From Heloderma charlesbogerti (taxonomy: Eukaryota; Chordata; Lepidosauria; Squamata; Helodermatidae), in NCBI GenBank assembly GCA_026122225.1, contig JANEZZ010001383.1, positions 233,493 to 297,492 of the forward strand: a stretch of DNA of 64,000 nt, read 5' to 3'. A program made the position numbers and the translations under genes. Below the pieces are notes generated by a model that saw only the letters and a list, made by a program, of their open reading frames with translations, was not told the origin of the DNA and did no database searches. Shown here in pieces: positions 41,968 to 53,690 of the stretch (position 1 is its first letter; each line of letters opens with the position of its first letter).

Positions 41968-42165
41968 TAGTTCTTCAGAGAGTGGAGGGAGGCAGTGGGC
42001 TCTCCCACACTGGAGGCATTCAAGATGAGGCTGGACAGCCACCTGTCAGGGATGCTCTGACCTGGATTTCTGCACTGAGCAGGGGGTTGGACTCGATGGT
42101 CTTGTAGCCCCCTTCCAACCCTACTATTCTATCATTCTATGAATCTATGATTCTATGGATTCCAT
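41968..42165 (+). mobile_element. CR1 LINE 3' end
   Basis: Last CR1 ORF2 codons (AVGSPTLEAF-type DNA) and the 3' end with TTCTATGATTCTATG. Confidence 0.85.
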
Positions 42166-42880
42166 AGTTTGAGGCAACACAGGAGAAAGCATTTTCATGC
42201 ATGCCCAACAAATGAGCCTCTTCTAGTAATGGCACCAGTAACTATAGTGGGGCTCTACCATCCTTCTCTGCAGCTGGTCACCTTGCTCCCCCTGCCCTGC
42301 CCCAGAGATTAGTGCCTGAAGTCACTCTTTCCACCCTTACCTCTGAGTGTACAGACTTTTACAAACCAAACCCCCCTCCATTTTCCAGTTGAAAACAGGT
42401 GGGTTATGCCAGATGTAATATTTCCCGCAGGAAATCAGGGTTTCAAGAGTCCCTCCTTGGACACTCTTTGTCCCCTCCCCCATGCTTCCATGCTTAACTT
42501 TTTTGTGCCTGTTTGCTGGCCCTCTCAGCACCTGCTTGGGTGCCTTAAAAAAGAAGCTTCTTCTTGCTTGGAAGAATGATCCTTGCCAATCAGGGATCAT
42601 GTAGCCAAGAAAAAACTTTGCAAAGCCATTTCAGAGTGAGGGCAATGCTTCTCGCTGAACAGATGAACACTTTCACCACCAGTCCATGGCTTGCCTCCCC
42701 TCTGAAAATTCACAAAAGGGTGTACCTTTTCAGGTGGCAAAAATGTTAGTGAAAATTACATTCAAAAGAAATGGAAAGAGTCTCCATATGTTCTGTGAAT
42801 GCATCGTTATGAGTAAGAAACCACTTGAATCACTGCTGCCTTCCATTTCCAAAGAATGGGTTTAACATTCAAAGGGGTAC
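42166..42880. other. No gene recognised
   Basis: Searched on both strands for the missing chemokine exons; no CC motif followed by a splice donor was found. Confidence 0.35.
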
Positions 42881-43210
42881 TTGAGCAAGAAAAGGAGTTG
42901 CTGGGAGGTTTTCGGTTTACCTGGTGCAGATAATGTGTTCCTGGGCCCATAATGCTTTGGGAATGGCACAGTAAGGCCAGCTGGATCTAGTGATACATCT
43001 GCAAAGGAGAAGTGTGATTATGGCCCAGGTTGGGAAGATTCAATTCTCTGTATTGTTGTAATAACCTCAGCACAGTGCTGGTGGTCCCCTCCTGGATGTC
43101 AAGCCCAAGACCCTCCATCTCTTTGTCCCAAGCCACTTGGAACCTTGCTACAATGCAGACTTGTCCTGCTCCCATATCTCATCAACCCTTCCTCCTAGAG
43201 AACCAGTGAA

Positions 43211-43970
43211 CGTTGTTCAGTCGTTCAGTCGTGTCCAACTCTTCGTGACCCCATGGACCATAGCACGCCAGGCCTTCCTGTCCTGCACTCTCTCCTGGAC
43301 CGTGCTCAAGTCCATATTCATTGCATCAGTGATGCTATCTAGCCATCTCATCCTCTGCCGTCCCCTTCTCCTTTTGCCTTCAGTCTTTCCCAGCATCAGG
43401 ATCTTTTCCAGAGAGTTTTCTCTTCGCGTTAGGTGGCCAAAATATTTGAGCTTCAGCTTCAGTAGCTGTCCTTCCAATGAGCACTCAGGGTTGATTTCCT
43501 TTAGGATGGACTGATCTGACCTCCTTGCAGTCCAGGGGACTCGTAAGAGTCTTCTCCAGCACCACAGTTCGAAAGCATTGATTCTTCGGCACTCAGCCTT
43601 CCTTATAGTCCAGCTCTCACAGCCATATGTTACTACTGGGAAAAACATAGCTTTGATTATACGGACCTTTGTCGGCAAGGGGATGTCCCTGCTTCTCACT
43701 ATGCTGTCTAGGTTTACCATAGCTTTCCTCCCAAGGAGCAAGTGTCTTTTAATTTCATGGTTACAGTCACCGTCTGCGGTGATCTTGGAGCCCAAGAAAA
43801 TAAAATCTGTCACTGCTTCCATTTCTTCCCCTTCCATATGCCAGAAAGTGATGGGGCCAGATGCCATGATCTTCGTTTTTTTAATGTTGAGTTTCAAACC
43901 AGTTTTTGCACTCTCCTCTTTCACCCTCAGCAAGAGGCTCTTGAGATCCTCTTTGCTTTCTGCCTGCGTT
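43211..43970 (-). mobile_element. BovB LINE, 5'-truncated copy
   Basis: A - strand frame of about 250 codons from SKEDLKSLLLRVKEESAKTG to GVTKSWTRLND covers the RT thumb and C-terminus. The catalytic box is lost by truncation. The end GTTGTTCAGTCGTTCAG is the reversed BovB terminus. Close in sequence to the copy at 34,878. Confidence 0.9.
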
Positions 43971-44478
43971 AAAGTATGTATAACCTCACAGTGATCACAG
44001 AAACCCACAAACCTCCCCAAGAACAACCAGATGTTGCTTCTGGGTGACTTTAATTAAAAATCAAACCATTTAAGACAATTAACAACACACAGCATTTCTG
44101 TTGTGTTGCTCGCTCCTAAATGCTTGGACATTCTCCATGTCCATTATCCCAAAATCTTACAACAGCCCTGGCAGGTATGTCACAACTTATCATCTCCATA
44201 GGGCAGGTGAGGAGGCAGAGGCTGAGAGAGACAGGCTTGCCAAAAGCCACCTTGTCAGTTCATGCCAGAGGTGAGACTCAACCTATGGCCTTTCTGAGTG
44301 ATCTAATGTTGCCACTGAAGAAAATTAAGGGGCAATTATATTAATTATATTAGGTCAAAGTGGCTGGTGGATTGTAGTTGCGCAAATCCTATTCCAAGGA
44401 ACTGAACTTGGCTGCAATCCAGATTACCTGATGGGGCAGGTCAGTGTGGTTCCCACAGTGCTACAAGCAGACCTGGGG

Positions 44479-44500
44479 CGGGTGGGTGGGTGGGTGGGCA
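44479..44500 (+). repeat. GGGT tandem repeat
   Basis: Four to five GGGT units within block B, absent from block A. Confidence 0.85.
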
Positions 44501-44661
44501 GGCTGGAAGAGCAGACCCTGAAAAGTAACTAACACCATGGATGTATGTAGAAGTACATCATCTGGATGGCTTTAAAGGAGGTGTAGTGGATACGGGGCTA
44601 AGCAGGCAAGGGTGTCCTTTGCACACGTTCCTTTGCCTTACACTGAGCAAGAGGATTTATT

Positions 44662-44912
44662 GTTATTTTTCATTTCATTATTATATCTATATCCCACCCT
44701 TTTTCCTCTTGAAAGGAAACCAAGGTGGCTTACGTGGTCCTCCTCCTTCTCTCCATTTTATTATCACAACAACCCTGTGAGGTAGGTTGGGCTGAGAGTC
44801 AATGACTGGCCCAAAGTCACCCAGTGAGTTTCATGGGCTGAGTGGGGACAAGAACTCAGATCTCCAGAGTTCCAGTCAAGTACTCTAACCACTACACCAC
44901 ACTGACTGGGTT
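44662..44912 (-). mobile_element. tRNA-headed SINE (type 1)
   Basis: Reversed: AGTGTGGTGTAGTGGTTAG head, TCACAGGGTTGTTGTGA body and ATAT-rich tail. It lies at the edge of the large insertion complex that splits block B. Confidence 0.85.
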
Positions 44913-44920
44913 TGCACGAT

Positions 44921-45240
44921 GATGGAGGGGAAATAAGCCACACTAGCTTATTCCCCCCACACATGCTGGTCACGTGTGTGTGGGATTCACACAATTCCCT
45001 TGCCAGTGCGGCTTGTAGTGTCATGTGAACCAGGCCAGGGTGGCTTGTTGGCACTCAGAACCCATGGCCTCTTGTAGAGTTCTAGGTGGCATGTTATCCA
45101 TGGCAACAAGCCACCCTGGCCAGGGTTGTATGACATGTCAAGCTGCACTGCTAGGGGTCTAATCCCCCTGGCAGGGCAACTGGCATGCGCTAGGAGGGGA
45201 AATAGGCCACCATGGCTTATTTCTGCTCCATAATCATGCA
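44921..45240. mobile_element. MITE with long inverted ends
   Basis: The left end TTTGCACGATGATGGAGGGG, then AAATAAGCCAC mirrors the right end with GTGGCCTATTTC reversed and TCCATAATCATGCAAA. The ends are about 40 bp of imperfect inverted repeat. The target duplication was not resolved and the family is not assigned. Confidence 0.6.
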
Positions 45241-45254
45241 AAAGTTTCTTGGAA

Positions 45255-45570
45255 GGAAGGGAACACAGAGAGGAAGGCCAGGATCTCTTCTCAATCATCC
45301 TGGAGTGCAAGACACGGAACAGTGGGCTCAAGTTACAGGAAGCCAGATTCTGGCTGAACATCAGGAAAAACGTCGTGACTCTTAGAGCAATACGACAATG
45401 GAACCAATCACCTAGGGACGTAGTGGGCTCTCCCACACTGGAGGCATTCAAGGCGAGGCTGGACAGCCATCTGTCAGGGATGCTCTGACGTAGATTCCTG
45501 CATTGAGCAGGGGGTTGGACTCGATGGTCTTGTAGGTCCCTTCCAGCCCTACTATTCTATGATTCTATGA
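45255..45570 (+). mobile_element. CR1 LINE 3' fragment
   Basis: DNA for EEGQDLFSIIPECK-type CR1 codons through to the ATTCTATG tail. It has a single open C-terminal frame of about 75 codons. Confidence 0.88.
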
Positions 45571-46243
45571 ACAAAACCAAGGCTGTGCACCACTTTGGTC
45601 CAAATCCTGAATAATGAAGTGAAGCGGGTTGCTTCGCAGCTGTCTCAGCGTAATCCAAAGTGGATCAGATCAGCACTGAGGTGTCCCAAAGCGAAGTGGC
45701 TCATTGTCCACCTCGGAGATTCATAGCTCTTCTGATGCCTTCTGGGCAGCCCAGACAGCCCGGCTCCAACTGTCTGTATCAACTTGCGAGAGATCAGGGA
45801 GGAGAAGGGAGAGAGGAAGGGGAGAGGAAGAGGCGGGAGTGAGTGAGCTTTGGCGAATGGCAACTCTAGTTGCCAAATTAAGGCTGAACATAATCCAACA
45901 GTCTCCAATCAGGGACAGTGGTGGAGTACGAGTGGGGGAATACTGGAGTGGGGAGATCAGCCTGCGTTTGTTCGTTGCAAGAGAGAGCACATGCTGGTTA
46001 GGAGGTGGTTTTGTTGTTAGCGAGAGATCCTGCAGCTTTGTGTTTCTTCTTTATTCGCAATCCCAGTTCAACTATTCTCTTTCTGTCTGTTGTAGATTCT
46101 TTATTTAAAAAACCAAACATTTAGTACTGAGTTTGAGTTTCCTCCCTGGTTCTTTCTCTTCCTCCACCCCACCCTTCTCTAATAGGTTTTACCTTTCATT
46201 CTTCTTGTTTGTTCATTTAAAAACCCAGACAATTTTACTTTAA

Positions 46244-47398
46244 TCATAGAATCATAGAATAGTAGGGTTGGAAGGGGTCTACGAGACCATCGAGTCCAAC
46301 CCACTGCTCAGTGCAGGAATCCAAGTCAGAGCATCCCTGACAGATGGCTGTCCAGCCTTGTCTTGAATGCCTCCAGTGTGGGAGAGCCCACTGCCTCCCT
46401 AGGTAATTGGTTCCATTGTTGTATTGCTCTAAGACAACCTTTCAAGTACTTGAAGAGCGCTATCATATCTCCCCTCAGTCTTCTCTTCTCAAGGCTAAAT
46501 ATGCCCAGTCCTTTCAGTCTGTCTTCATAGGGCTTGGTTTCCAGTCCCCTGATCATCTTTGTTGCCCTCCTCTGAATCCTCTCCAGTTTGTCTGCATCCT
46601 TCTTAAAGTATGGTGCCCAGAACTGAATACAGTACTCCAGATGAGGCCTAACCAGTGCTGAGTAGAGGGGAACTACTACTTCCTGGGATTTGGAAGCTAT
46701 GCTTCTATTAATGCAGCCCAAAATAGCATTGGCCTTTTTTGCAGCCACATCACACTGTTGGCTCATATTCAGCTTGTGATCTACCACAATTCCAAGATCC
46801 TTCTCGCTTGTAGTGTTGTTGAGCCACGTATCCCCCATCTTGTAACTGTGCATTTGGTTTCTTTTTCCTAGGTGCAAAACTTGGCATTTATCCCTATTAA
46901 ATGTCATTCTGTTGTTCTCTGCCCAGCGCTCCAGTCTATCAAGATCACTTTGAATTTTGTTTCTGTCTTCCAAGGTATTAGCTATCTTGCCCAATTTTGT
47001 GTCATCTGCAGATTTGATCAGCATTCCCTGCAACCCCTCCTCCAAGTCATTCATAACAATGTTGAAGAGCACTGGGCCCAGGAATGAGCCCTGCAGTACC
47101 CCGCTCGTTACCTCTCCCCAGTTTGAAAAGATCCCATTGATAAGCACTCTTTGAGTCCGATTCTGTAGCCAACTGTGGATCCACCGGATCGTTGCTTCAT
47201 CTAGCCCACTTTGAGCTAGTTTGCTCATCAGGATATCATGGGGCACTTTGTCGAAAGCTTTGCTGCAGTTGAGGTATATGATGTCTACAGCATTCCCACA
47301 GTCCACAAGGGAGGTTACTTGATCAAAAAAAGAGATCAGATTCGTCTGGCAGGATTTGTTCTTGACAAATCCATGTTGGCTTCGAGTAATCACTGCAT
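46244..47398 (-). mobile_element. CR1 LINE, nested in the hAT transposon
   Basis: 5'-truncated CR1. A single - strand frame of about 350 codons (47,398 to 46,326) reads from RSQHGFVKNKSCQTNLISFF through SKAFDKVPHDILMSK, SADDTKLG (normally FADD) and [14 protein letters not shown] to the stop. The segment before the end (KYLKGCLRAIQQWNQ) lacks about 40 codons present in other copies. The 3' ATTCTATG tail is at 46,244-46,262. Confidence 0.9.
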
Positions 47399-47692
47399 TT
47401 AGTTGCCTTGCTTTGTTCTTTAGCTTCCCCCTTCTCAATTCTCTTTCAGCCTTTAGTTTGCTCTTACTTCAATTCACTCTCTCTCTCTCTCTCATACTCC
47501 TTGCCTGTCCTTGTTCTTGGCTCCTCTCCATCCACCTCCTACCCCCACCCTTCTCAATCCCTGTATTCCTTCCCTTCCCATTTTTTATCCCCCCGCCCCC
47601 AATTAAAAACCCTTTTCTCTTCTGTTAGGATTATAGATAGTCCCCCCACCCTTTGCTTGTAGGTAGTTCAGTGGTTGCTTTTCTTTTGCTCT

Positions 47693-47711
47693 TGTGTGTG
47701 TGTGTGTGCTT
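47693..47711. repeat. TG microsatellite
   Basis: A short TG run. A CT run lies at 47,479-47,493. Confidence 0.85.
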
Positions 47712-48117
47712 GTGCTGTGGAGAAGGAAACAGAGTGTGGCAAAGCACTACGTGGTCCATATTGCAAAAAACAGTGGGCAAAGCACTACACACGCACATTA
47801 ACAGCTACTATTTAAATAATATAATACTACACTGTGTGGCAAAGCAAGCAAGCCAAAGCTGAGGCATCTTCGGGGTCTTGTTGGCAGGGGCAGATGTGGG
47901 CGAGGTACCGCTGGGACTAGCAGCACTGGTAGGCAAGCTGGCTCTCCCCTAGTCCAGATAGTGTGCCCCGGTGTAGCAGGACAGCAGAGCACGGAGGCAA
48001 ATTGCAGTGCCTGGAGGTCACTGTTTGAGGAGGCTGGTGCAGGCTGCACAGTAGCACTGTTGCCAAAGGAGCACCATCTCCTTCTGCAGGGAAGAGGGGA
48101 GCCCACTGTTGGACGTT

Positions 48118-48660
48118 ATGTCAGAGGTGTCCCCCTCCTCATCTCCCTCTTCCATTGTTCCCCCTGCTCATGTGGTGACCCCCGAGACTCAAGGCAGGCA
48201 GTCTCTGTCTCCACAGAAACACCACGGCAGCATCGTGTGGGACCACTTTGAGGTGGGAGCGAATCCCAGCACTGCTGTCCACCACCACTGCAAGGTGTCT
48301 CTGAGCAGGGGGAAACAGCCAGGGCACAACACCACCAGCAGCCTGCTCCTGCACTTAAGGAGGCAGCACCAATCGGTCTTGGTCAGGAAAGAGGCCCCCA
48401 CATCCCAGTGGGCAGGCAGCAGGGGCAAGCAGAAGGCTGATAGTGCCCAAATTCCTGCATGCTCTCTGTCTCTCACTCTGAAGAGGCTTTGGCAGGCCAC
48501 CATGGAAGAGATGGAGTGGGGGAAGTATGGGTCCACGAGGTGGAGGTTTCCAGCACCTGGCCAGATCACCAACTGCATATATAAATATAAACTGGATAAT
48601 GGTGTGCCCTTTGCTGCACTCTCAATTCCTTCAGTTCACTTGCATCATTTTTTTAATTAA
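48118..48660 (+). pseudogene. hAT transposase N-terminal remnant with BED-like finger
   Basis: 180 codons open from ATG. At about residues 37-90 the pattern SIVWDHFEV, HHHCKVSLSRGK, then TSSLLLHLRRQHQSV follows a BED zinc finger (W-x-H/Y-F, C-x2-C, H-x3-5-H). The first zinc Cys is replaced by His, so metal binding is doubtful. Near residues 130-170, KRLWQATMEEM and QITNCIYKYKLDNGVPF recall the hAT segment before the catalytic domain (ITN.I....DN.PF). The frame ends there; the catalytic core and dimerisation region are absent. In intact hAT elements the protein binds the element ends and cuts them. This one cannot, and is best read as a fossil source of the surrounding element. Confidence 0.7.
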
Positions 48661-49491
48661 AAACTGTCTGAAATTTGGCAGGTGTGGTGTGGCTAATTTT
48701 TTTATTAAAATATAAAATAAATATAAAATATTCATTTTGTGTCTGGTACCCCCCCTCCCACACACAGATTAGCACAAAAACTACCCCAGGCAATGTATAT
48801 TCCAAATTCAGCCAAAGAGAGCTTGAGGTCATCCACTGTGAAGCTGAATGGGAAAGGGGAGAGGGGATATTTGCACTTCAAAGAAACCTACAGCAGAGAC
48901 TAGGGATAGTGACCTCCTCCTAATCACGGCTTCAACACCCAGCTTCTCTGACAATCCCTTTATGGCCTTTGATTTGAGTTTCTGAGAACAGTACATTTAA
49001 CATGTGCATAGCACACAAACTACTGGCCAAACTTTCTGAAAATTGGCAGGTGGGATCCCCTCCATGGTGGCTGAGAGGTCCCCAGATTTCACATGGTTCT
49101 GTGGAAACAGTGACAAGTTATAGCTCTTTGCTTTCAGAGTTTTTGTTGAAAAAATAAAAAAATTAACCTCTGCCTAGCACAAAAACTACTTGGACAAACT
49201 GTCTGAAATTTAGCAGGTGGAATCCCTTCCATAGAGGTTGAAAGATCCCCAAGCTTCATGTATTTTTCATGAAAACATAAACGGTTATGGCCGTTTCTAT
49301 TTTCCAGTGCAAGTTAATGGGAAAATGTCATAGAATGATTCGGATATCCGAGTCTCTCTTTGGATCTGAATCTGAAGGGAAGCGGATAAGGTCCAAATAG
49401 GTCCAAAGCAAAGTGGGGCTGCTTCAGAAGGTCTGAAGTGGCATCCAAAGCGAAGCGGGGTGGGTGGGTCTGTGCGCAGCCCTAAAAAACC

Positions 49492-49760
49492 ACATTTCAT
49501 TACTGAGAACTGTTGTCAAAAACAAGCCACATTCTGGAGTACCATCTCAGGGTCTTGGTGTGGCATCAGATGAGGAAGTGGGAGGCTGCTGTGAGATTTT
49601 GCAATTCATTCTGCACTTGCAAAAGAGAGGTCAGAAGGGCTCTGGCCCCAAAGAAGGCAAGGCAGTGTGTCTTCACTTGCCTTTGGCTATGGCGAACTCC
49701 CTGAACCAACCAAGACCTTGGCACGCCGGCTCTGAAAGAAGAAAAGGTGGCCACAGCTGA
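49492..49760 (-). promoter_or_regulatory. Relic of a chemokine promoter, - strand (block B)
   Basis: Reversed, it follows 59,250-59,500: CTTTGGGGCCAGAGCC, TTTGCAAGTGCAGAATG, CACTTCCTCATCTGATGCC and ACAGTTCTCAGTAATGAAATG. Its continuation (TTGCTCAGTG and the GCAAAGGAACGTGTGCAAAG leader) lies 4.8 kb away at 44,580-44,650, beyond the insertion complex. No exon follows. Confidence 0.6.
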
Positions 49761-49784
49761 GAAAAATATAGGGAGAAGGATGAG

Positions 49785-49835
49785 GCACCTTAAAGACTAA
49801 CCAGTTTATTCTGGCAAAAGTTGCATGAGGTGTTA
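49785..49835 (-). repeat. Possible Penelope-like 3' end
   Basis: AGGCACCTTAAAGACTAACC and TTTATTCTGGCAAAAG resemble a widely dispersed amniote repeat end that I associate with Penelope-like elements. Weak. Confidence 0.3.
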
Positions 49836-50072
49836 ACTTCAAACTGGCAGATGTATATACACATGCGGGGGGTGGTGGAGGGTGAGAGATGTCAACTACG
49901 TTAATAGAAGGTATTGAAATGCAAAGAAGTACACACCGTGATAATTATTTCAACAGTTGCCATTCAGAAAACGCTGAACACAGACATCATTGCTGCATGA
50001 TTAAAAAAAAATCCTTTGCCTTATTCAAACCAGAGGAAAGACAGTTGAATCTCTTGACGAATTGTATGCAAG

Positions 50073-50228
50073 GGGCCATTGCTCAGTGTGACAGAGCGCA
50101 TGCTTTGCAGGCAGAAGGTCCCAGGTTTGATCCCCGGCTTCTCCAGGTAGGGCGAGGAAAGAATCTTGCCTGAAACCCTGGAGAGCTGCTGCCAGTCAGT
50201 GTCGGCAATACTGGGCTAGAGGGACCAG
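50073..50228 (+). mobile_element. tRNA-headed SINE (type 2)
   Basis: CATTGCTCAGTGTGACAGAG head, intact GGTTTGATCCC box B and the AGTCAGTGTCGGCAATACTG body. It directly abuts the reversed CR1 tail. Confidence 0.82.
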
Positions 50229-50235
50229 CGCTCTC

Positions 50236-51865
50236 ATAGAATCATAGAGTATTAGGGTTGGAAGGGGCCTACAAGGCCATCGAGTCCCCTGCTCAGTGCA
50301 GGAATCCAAGTCCAGCCTCATCTTGAACGCCTCCAGTGTGGGAGAGCCCATCACCTCCCCAGGTAATGGGTTCTATTGTCGCATTGCTCTAAGAGTCAGG
50401 AAGTTTCTCCTGATGTTCAGCCAGAATCTGGCTTGCTGTGACTTGAGCCGATTCTTCCGTGTCCTGCACTCTGGGATGATCAAGAAGAGATCCTGGCCTT
50501 CCTCTCTGGGACAACCTTTCAAGTACTTGAAGGGCGCTATCATATCTCCCCTCAGTCTTCTCTTCTCCAGGCTAAACATGCCCAGTCCTTTCATTCTGTC
50601 TTCATAGGGCTTTTTTCCAGTCCCCTGATCATATTCATTGCCTTCCTCTGAAGCCTCTCCAGTCTGTCTGCATCCTTCTTAAAGTGTGGTGCCCAGAACT
50701 GGACACAGTACTCCAGATGAGAACCAACCAGTGCTGAGTAGAGGGGAACTAGTATTTCCCGGGATTTGGAAGCTATGCTTCTATTAATGCAGCCCAAAAT
50801 AGCATTGGCCTTTTTTGCAGCCACATCACATTGTGGGCTCATCTTCAGCTTGCGATCTACAACAGTTCCAAGATCCTTCTCACTTGTAGTATTGTTGAGC
50901 CATGTATTACCCATCTTGTAACTGTGCCTTTGGTTTCTTTTTCCTAGGTGCAGAACTTGGCATTTATCCCTATTAAATGTCATTCTGTTGTTTTCTTCCC
51001 AGCGCTCCAGTCTATCAAGATCACTCTGAATTTTGTTTTTGTCTTCCAGGGTATTAGCTATCTTGCCCAATTTTGTGTCATCTGCAAATTTGATCAGCAT
51101 TCCTTGCACCTCCTCCTCCAAATCATTAATAAAAATGTTGAAGACCACTGGGCCCAGGACTGAGCCTTGTGGTAGCCTGCTCGTTACCTCTCCCCAGCTT
51201 GAGAAGATCCCATTGAGAAGCACTCTTTGAGTCCGGTCCTGTAGCCAACTGTGGATCCACCGGATCGTTGTTTCACCTAGCCCACTTTGAGCTAGTTTGC
51301 TCATCAGGATATCATGGGGCACTTTGTCAAAAGCTTTGCTGCAGTTGAGGTATATGATGTCCACAGTATTCCCACAGTCCACAAGGGAGGTTACTTGATC
51401 AAAAAATGAGATTAGATTTGTCTGGCAGGATTTGTTCTTGACAAATCCATGTTGGCTTCGAGTAATCACTGCATTGTTTTCAAGGTGCTTATGGATTGCT
51501 TTATCATCTGCTCCAGAATTTTCCCAGGGATTGATGTCAGACTGACTGGTCTGTAGTTCCCAGGTTCCTCCTTTTTGCCCTTTTTGAAGATAGGGACAAC
51601 ATTAGCCCTCCTCCAATCATCTGGCACATCACCCGTCCTCCATGATTTCTGGAAGATAATAGACAGTGGTTCCGAGAGTTCTTCTGCCAGTTCCTTTATT
51701 ACTCTAGGGTGTAGTTCATCTGGCCCTGGAGATTTGAATTCATTCAAAGTCATTAGGTGTTCCTTGACCATATGCCTCTTGATCTCAAGCTGCAATCCTG
51801 CCCCTTCAGTCTGTACTTCGCCTCATAAGCCGTGTTTCAGGAGAAGACTGAATATTTAAATAACA
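50236..51865 (-). mobile_element. CR1 LINE, 1.6 kb
   Basis: The - strand ORF2 is in two main pieces: 51,795-51,466 (KEHLMTLNEFKSPGPDELHP, NYRPVSLTSIPGKILEQMIK) and 51,469-50,591 (SKAFDKVPHDILMSK, LPQGSVLGPVVFNIFINDL, IKFADDTKLGK). One frameshift lies near 51,467 and another near 50,600, before the terminal part (50,594-50,373). The catalytic FADD is intact. The ATTCTATG tail is short. Confidence 0.9.
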
Positions 51866-51949
51866 AATGCAACGTTTAAATACATGTTCCCCATGTATTT
51901 AATTCCAGATGAGAATTATAACATTGGGGGATTTCAAATCTGTTTATAA

Positions 51950-52367
51950 GGGCTCCCTTTATTCATGGAGGGAGCAATGCTATGGCTGCTAGTCAGTGGC
52001 TAGACAGCCATAGGATATGTGGTCTTCAGGGAACCGACCTCGGAGCCCATGCTCCGAGGTCAGTTACCAGAGAACCGACCTTGTCCTGCTTCTGCGCTGC
52101 CTTGCAGGCAGCGCAAAACAGCCCTATGCTCCATGCTCACAAGAGTAGTGCAGAGCGGCCAAAACAGAGCATTCTGCGGTGGGGAAGGTGGAACTGCCAG
52201 TATGACACATCATATGTGTCGTCCAGCAGCCTCCTCCCCTGCTCCGCCATCCCGCGGCTAGACACTAGCTGCAAATGCAGGGCAGGAGAAGCGCGGAGGG
52301 CCCTGCATTGGCTAGGCGGTCGCCTCCGACTTCGGAGGTGGCCACCTATCCCCATAGGATTGCGCCC
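51950..52367. mobile_element. MITE with TWA-type flanks
   Basis: It begins GGGCTCCCTTTATTC with GCAATGCTATGG inside and ends CCCATAGGATTGCGCCC, flanked by TAA and TTA. An internal perfect hairpin GACCTCGGAGC/GCTCCGAGGTC lies at 52,038-52,063. Probably a Harbinger-like non-autonomous element. Confidence 0.6.
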
Positions 52368-53170
52368 TTAGTCATTATAATGAAGTGATCAGTGTACCTT
52401 TAAGGGTTCAGAATGTATATAAAACATTCTTAGCAGTGGAGTGAAAACACCCGCCAAAACAACCCACCACCAGTAGAGTGACCAGATCAGCTGCCTAGAG
52501 TCTGAGGTTTGTTTGCATTTTCTAGCCTTTAATTTTTGGCATTGCACTGTAATTATATTATTTAAAGTTTTTCATTGCTTCTCAGCCGGGTTCAGTTTTG
52601 GAGATACCATGTATTTTTGTGGTGAGAAGTAATGCAGTACAATCAGAGAATATTCTCCATTCTTATTGTTGCTCCCGCAGCATGTGTAGTCTTTGAGGTG
52701 GTGCGTTTGCATAGCTCTTGATTTATATTTCCCAGTGTTTATTTAAGCATTTCTACTGGAGATGTGTAACCTTATATGAGGAACATGTATTTAAATGTTG
52801 TATTTATTACTGAAATATTTCTACCTATGTTTGAAGATATATGTGTAACTTTGTATGGGTTATATATTACCTCTTACAGTTACTCAGTTTAATTTCTGAA
52901 GAAGCGGCTATTGAGAAACAGGATTATACCAGGATCCTGTAAATACGATTAAGACACACATTTCTATCAAGATAAGATTCACAGATACACCAGATCTTTG
53001 ATTCATGTTCCAATATGTTACAATTCTGCATATAACATGCACATTTTTGTAATTTGCATAATTTTGCTTACTCCATTATCTTGATGCATGTTTGTATTTG
53101 TTCAGCAATTTGTTTTTGTCCAATTAGTTTGTCCCCATTAATACAAATCTTTGAATTTTTTCCACCTGTG
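52368..53170. other. AT-rich DNA, possible retroelement remains
   Basis: CTGAAGAAGCGGCTATTGAG at about 52,897 resembles motifs near the ends of Penelope-like elements, but nothing else supports this. No gene was seen. Confidence 0.25.
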
Positions 53171-53174
53171 TGCT

Positions 53175-53345
53175 GTACCTGCCTGAATACCTCCAGTGAC
53201 GGAGAGCCCACCATCACCCTAGGCAGTTGGCTCCATTGTCTGATGGCTCTGACCACTAGGAGCAGTCAGACATCTGCTTTCATGTAACTTAAGCCTGTTA
53301 TTTCATGTCCTACAGTCTTCTGCTGATAATGGTGAGTTTCCTTTT
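53175..53345 (-). mobile_element. Old CR1-like 3' fragment
   Basis: Reversed DNA corresponding to the CR1 C-terminal segment (QWSQLPRVMVGSPSLEVF). It lacks the ATTCTATG tail. Confidence 0.6.
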
Positions 53346-53474
53346 TAGGTTGGGGTGCTGTCTATAAGCAAGCACAGGCCTACCGCTCAAGGCTTGTGAG
53401 AGGGGAGTGTCAAGGCCTGGAGAAATGTATGTTATGAGGCATTTAATTAATTTAATAAATGAATAAATAATTGT

Positions 53475-53690
53475 TCAGGATGAGTTGTAGATCACTGTTG
53501 ATGTGTTGCAGGAACCTTAGCTGGGAACTATCAGTGACAACAAGTGGTGTTCCGGGTCTGTCCTGTAGTAGATTATTCCTGGCTATTAACCTGGCCCTGT
53601 TGATCTGTTTTTTCATTTCATTGGCTGGGTACAGTAGTCTGAGAACCTCCAGCAACGGGGTTTCAGTGGCATAAAATGGAGAGGACTCTT
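53475..53690 (-). pseudogene. Possible Penelope-like linker segment
   Basis: The - strand frame reads LLYPANEMKKQINRARLIAR, then NNLLQ and a ...INSDLQLIL end. The spacing of YP, R..LL and the terminal I..L..IL resembles the region between RT and GIY-YIG in Penelope-like proteins. No catalytic motif is included, so this is tentative. Confidence 0.35.

Larger units (their letters stand above)
42880..44655. repeat. Segmental duplication, block B (first part)
   Basis: Counterpart of 32,150-33,480. It is interrupted by a BovB fragment at 43,211-43,970, with an empty site at about 32,405 in block A (GAGAACC to ATAACCTCAC). The far part of block B is at 49,492-49,760. Confidence 0.8.
45579..49483 (+). 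mobile_element. hAT transposon, 3.9 kb, internally decayed
   Basis: The ends are AAGGCTGTGCACCAC and GTGTGCGCAGCCCT-like (GTGCGCAGCCCT), flanked by ACAAAACC (45,571-45,578) and AAAAAACC (49,484-49,491), 7 of 8 matching. It carries a transposase N-terminal remnant at 48,118-48,660 and a reversed CR1 at 46,244-47,398. It sits within block B, next to chemokine-promoter relic sequence. Confidence 0.75.
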
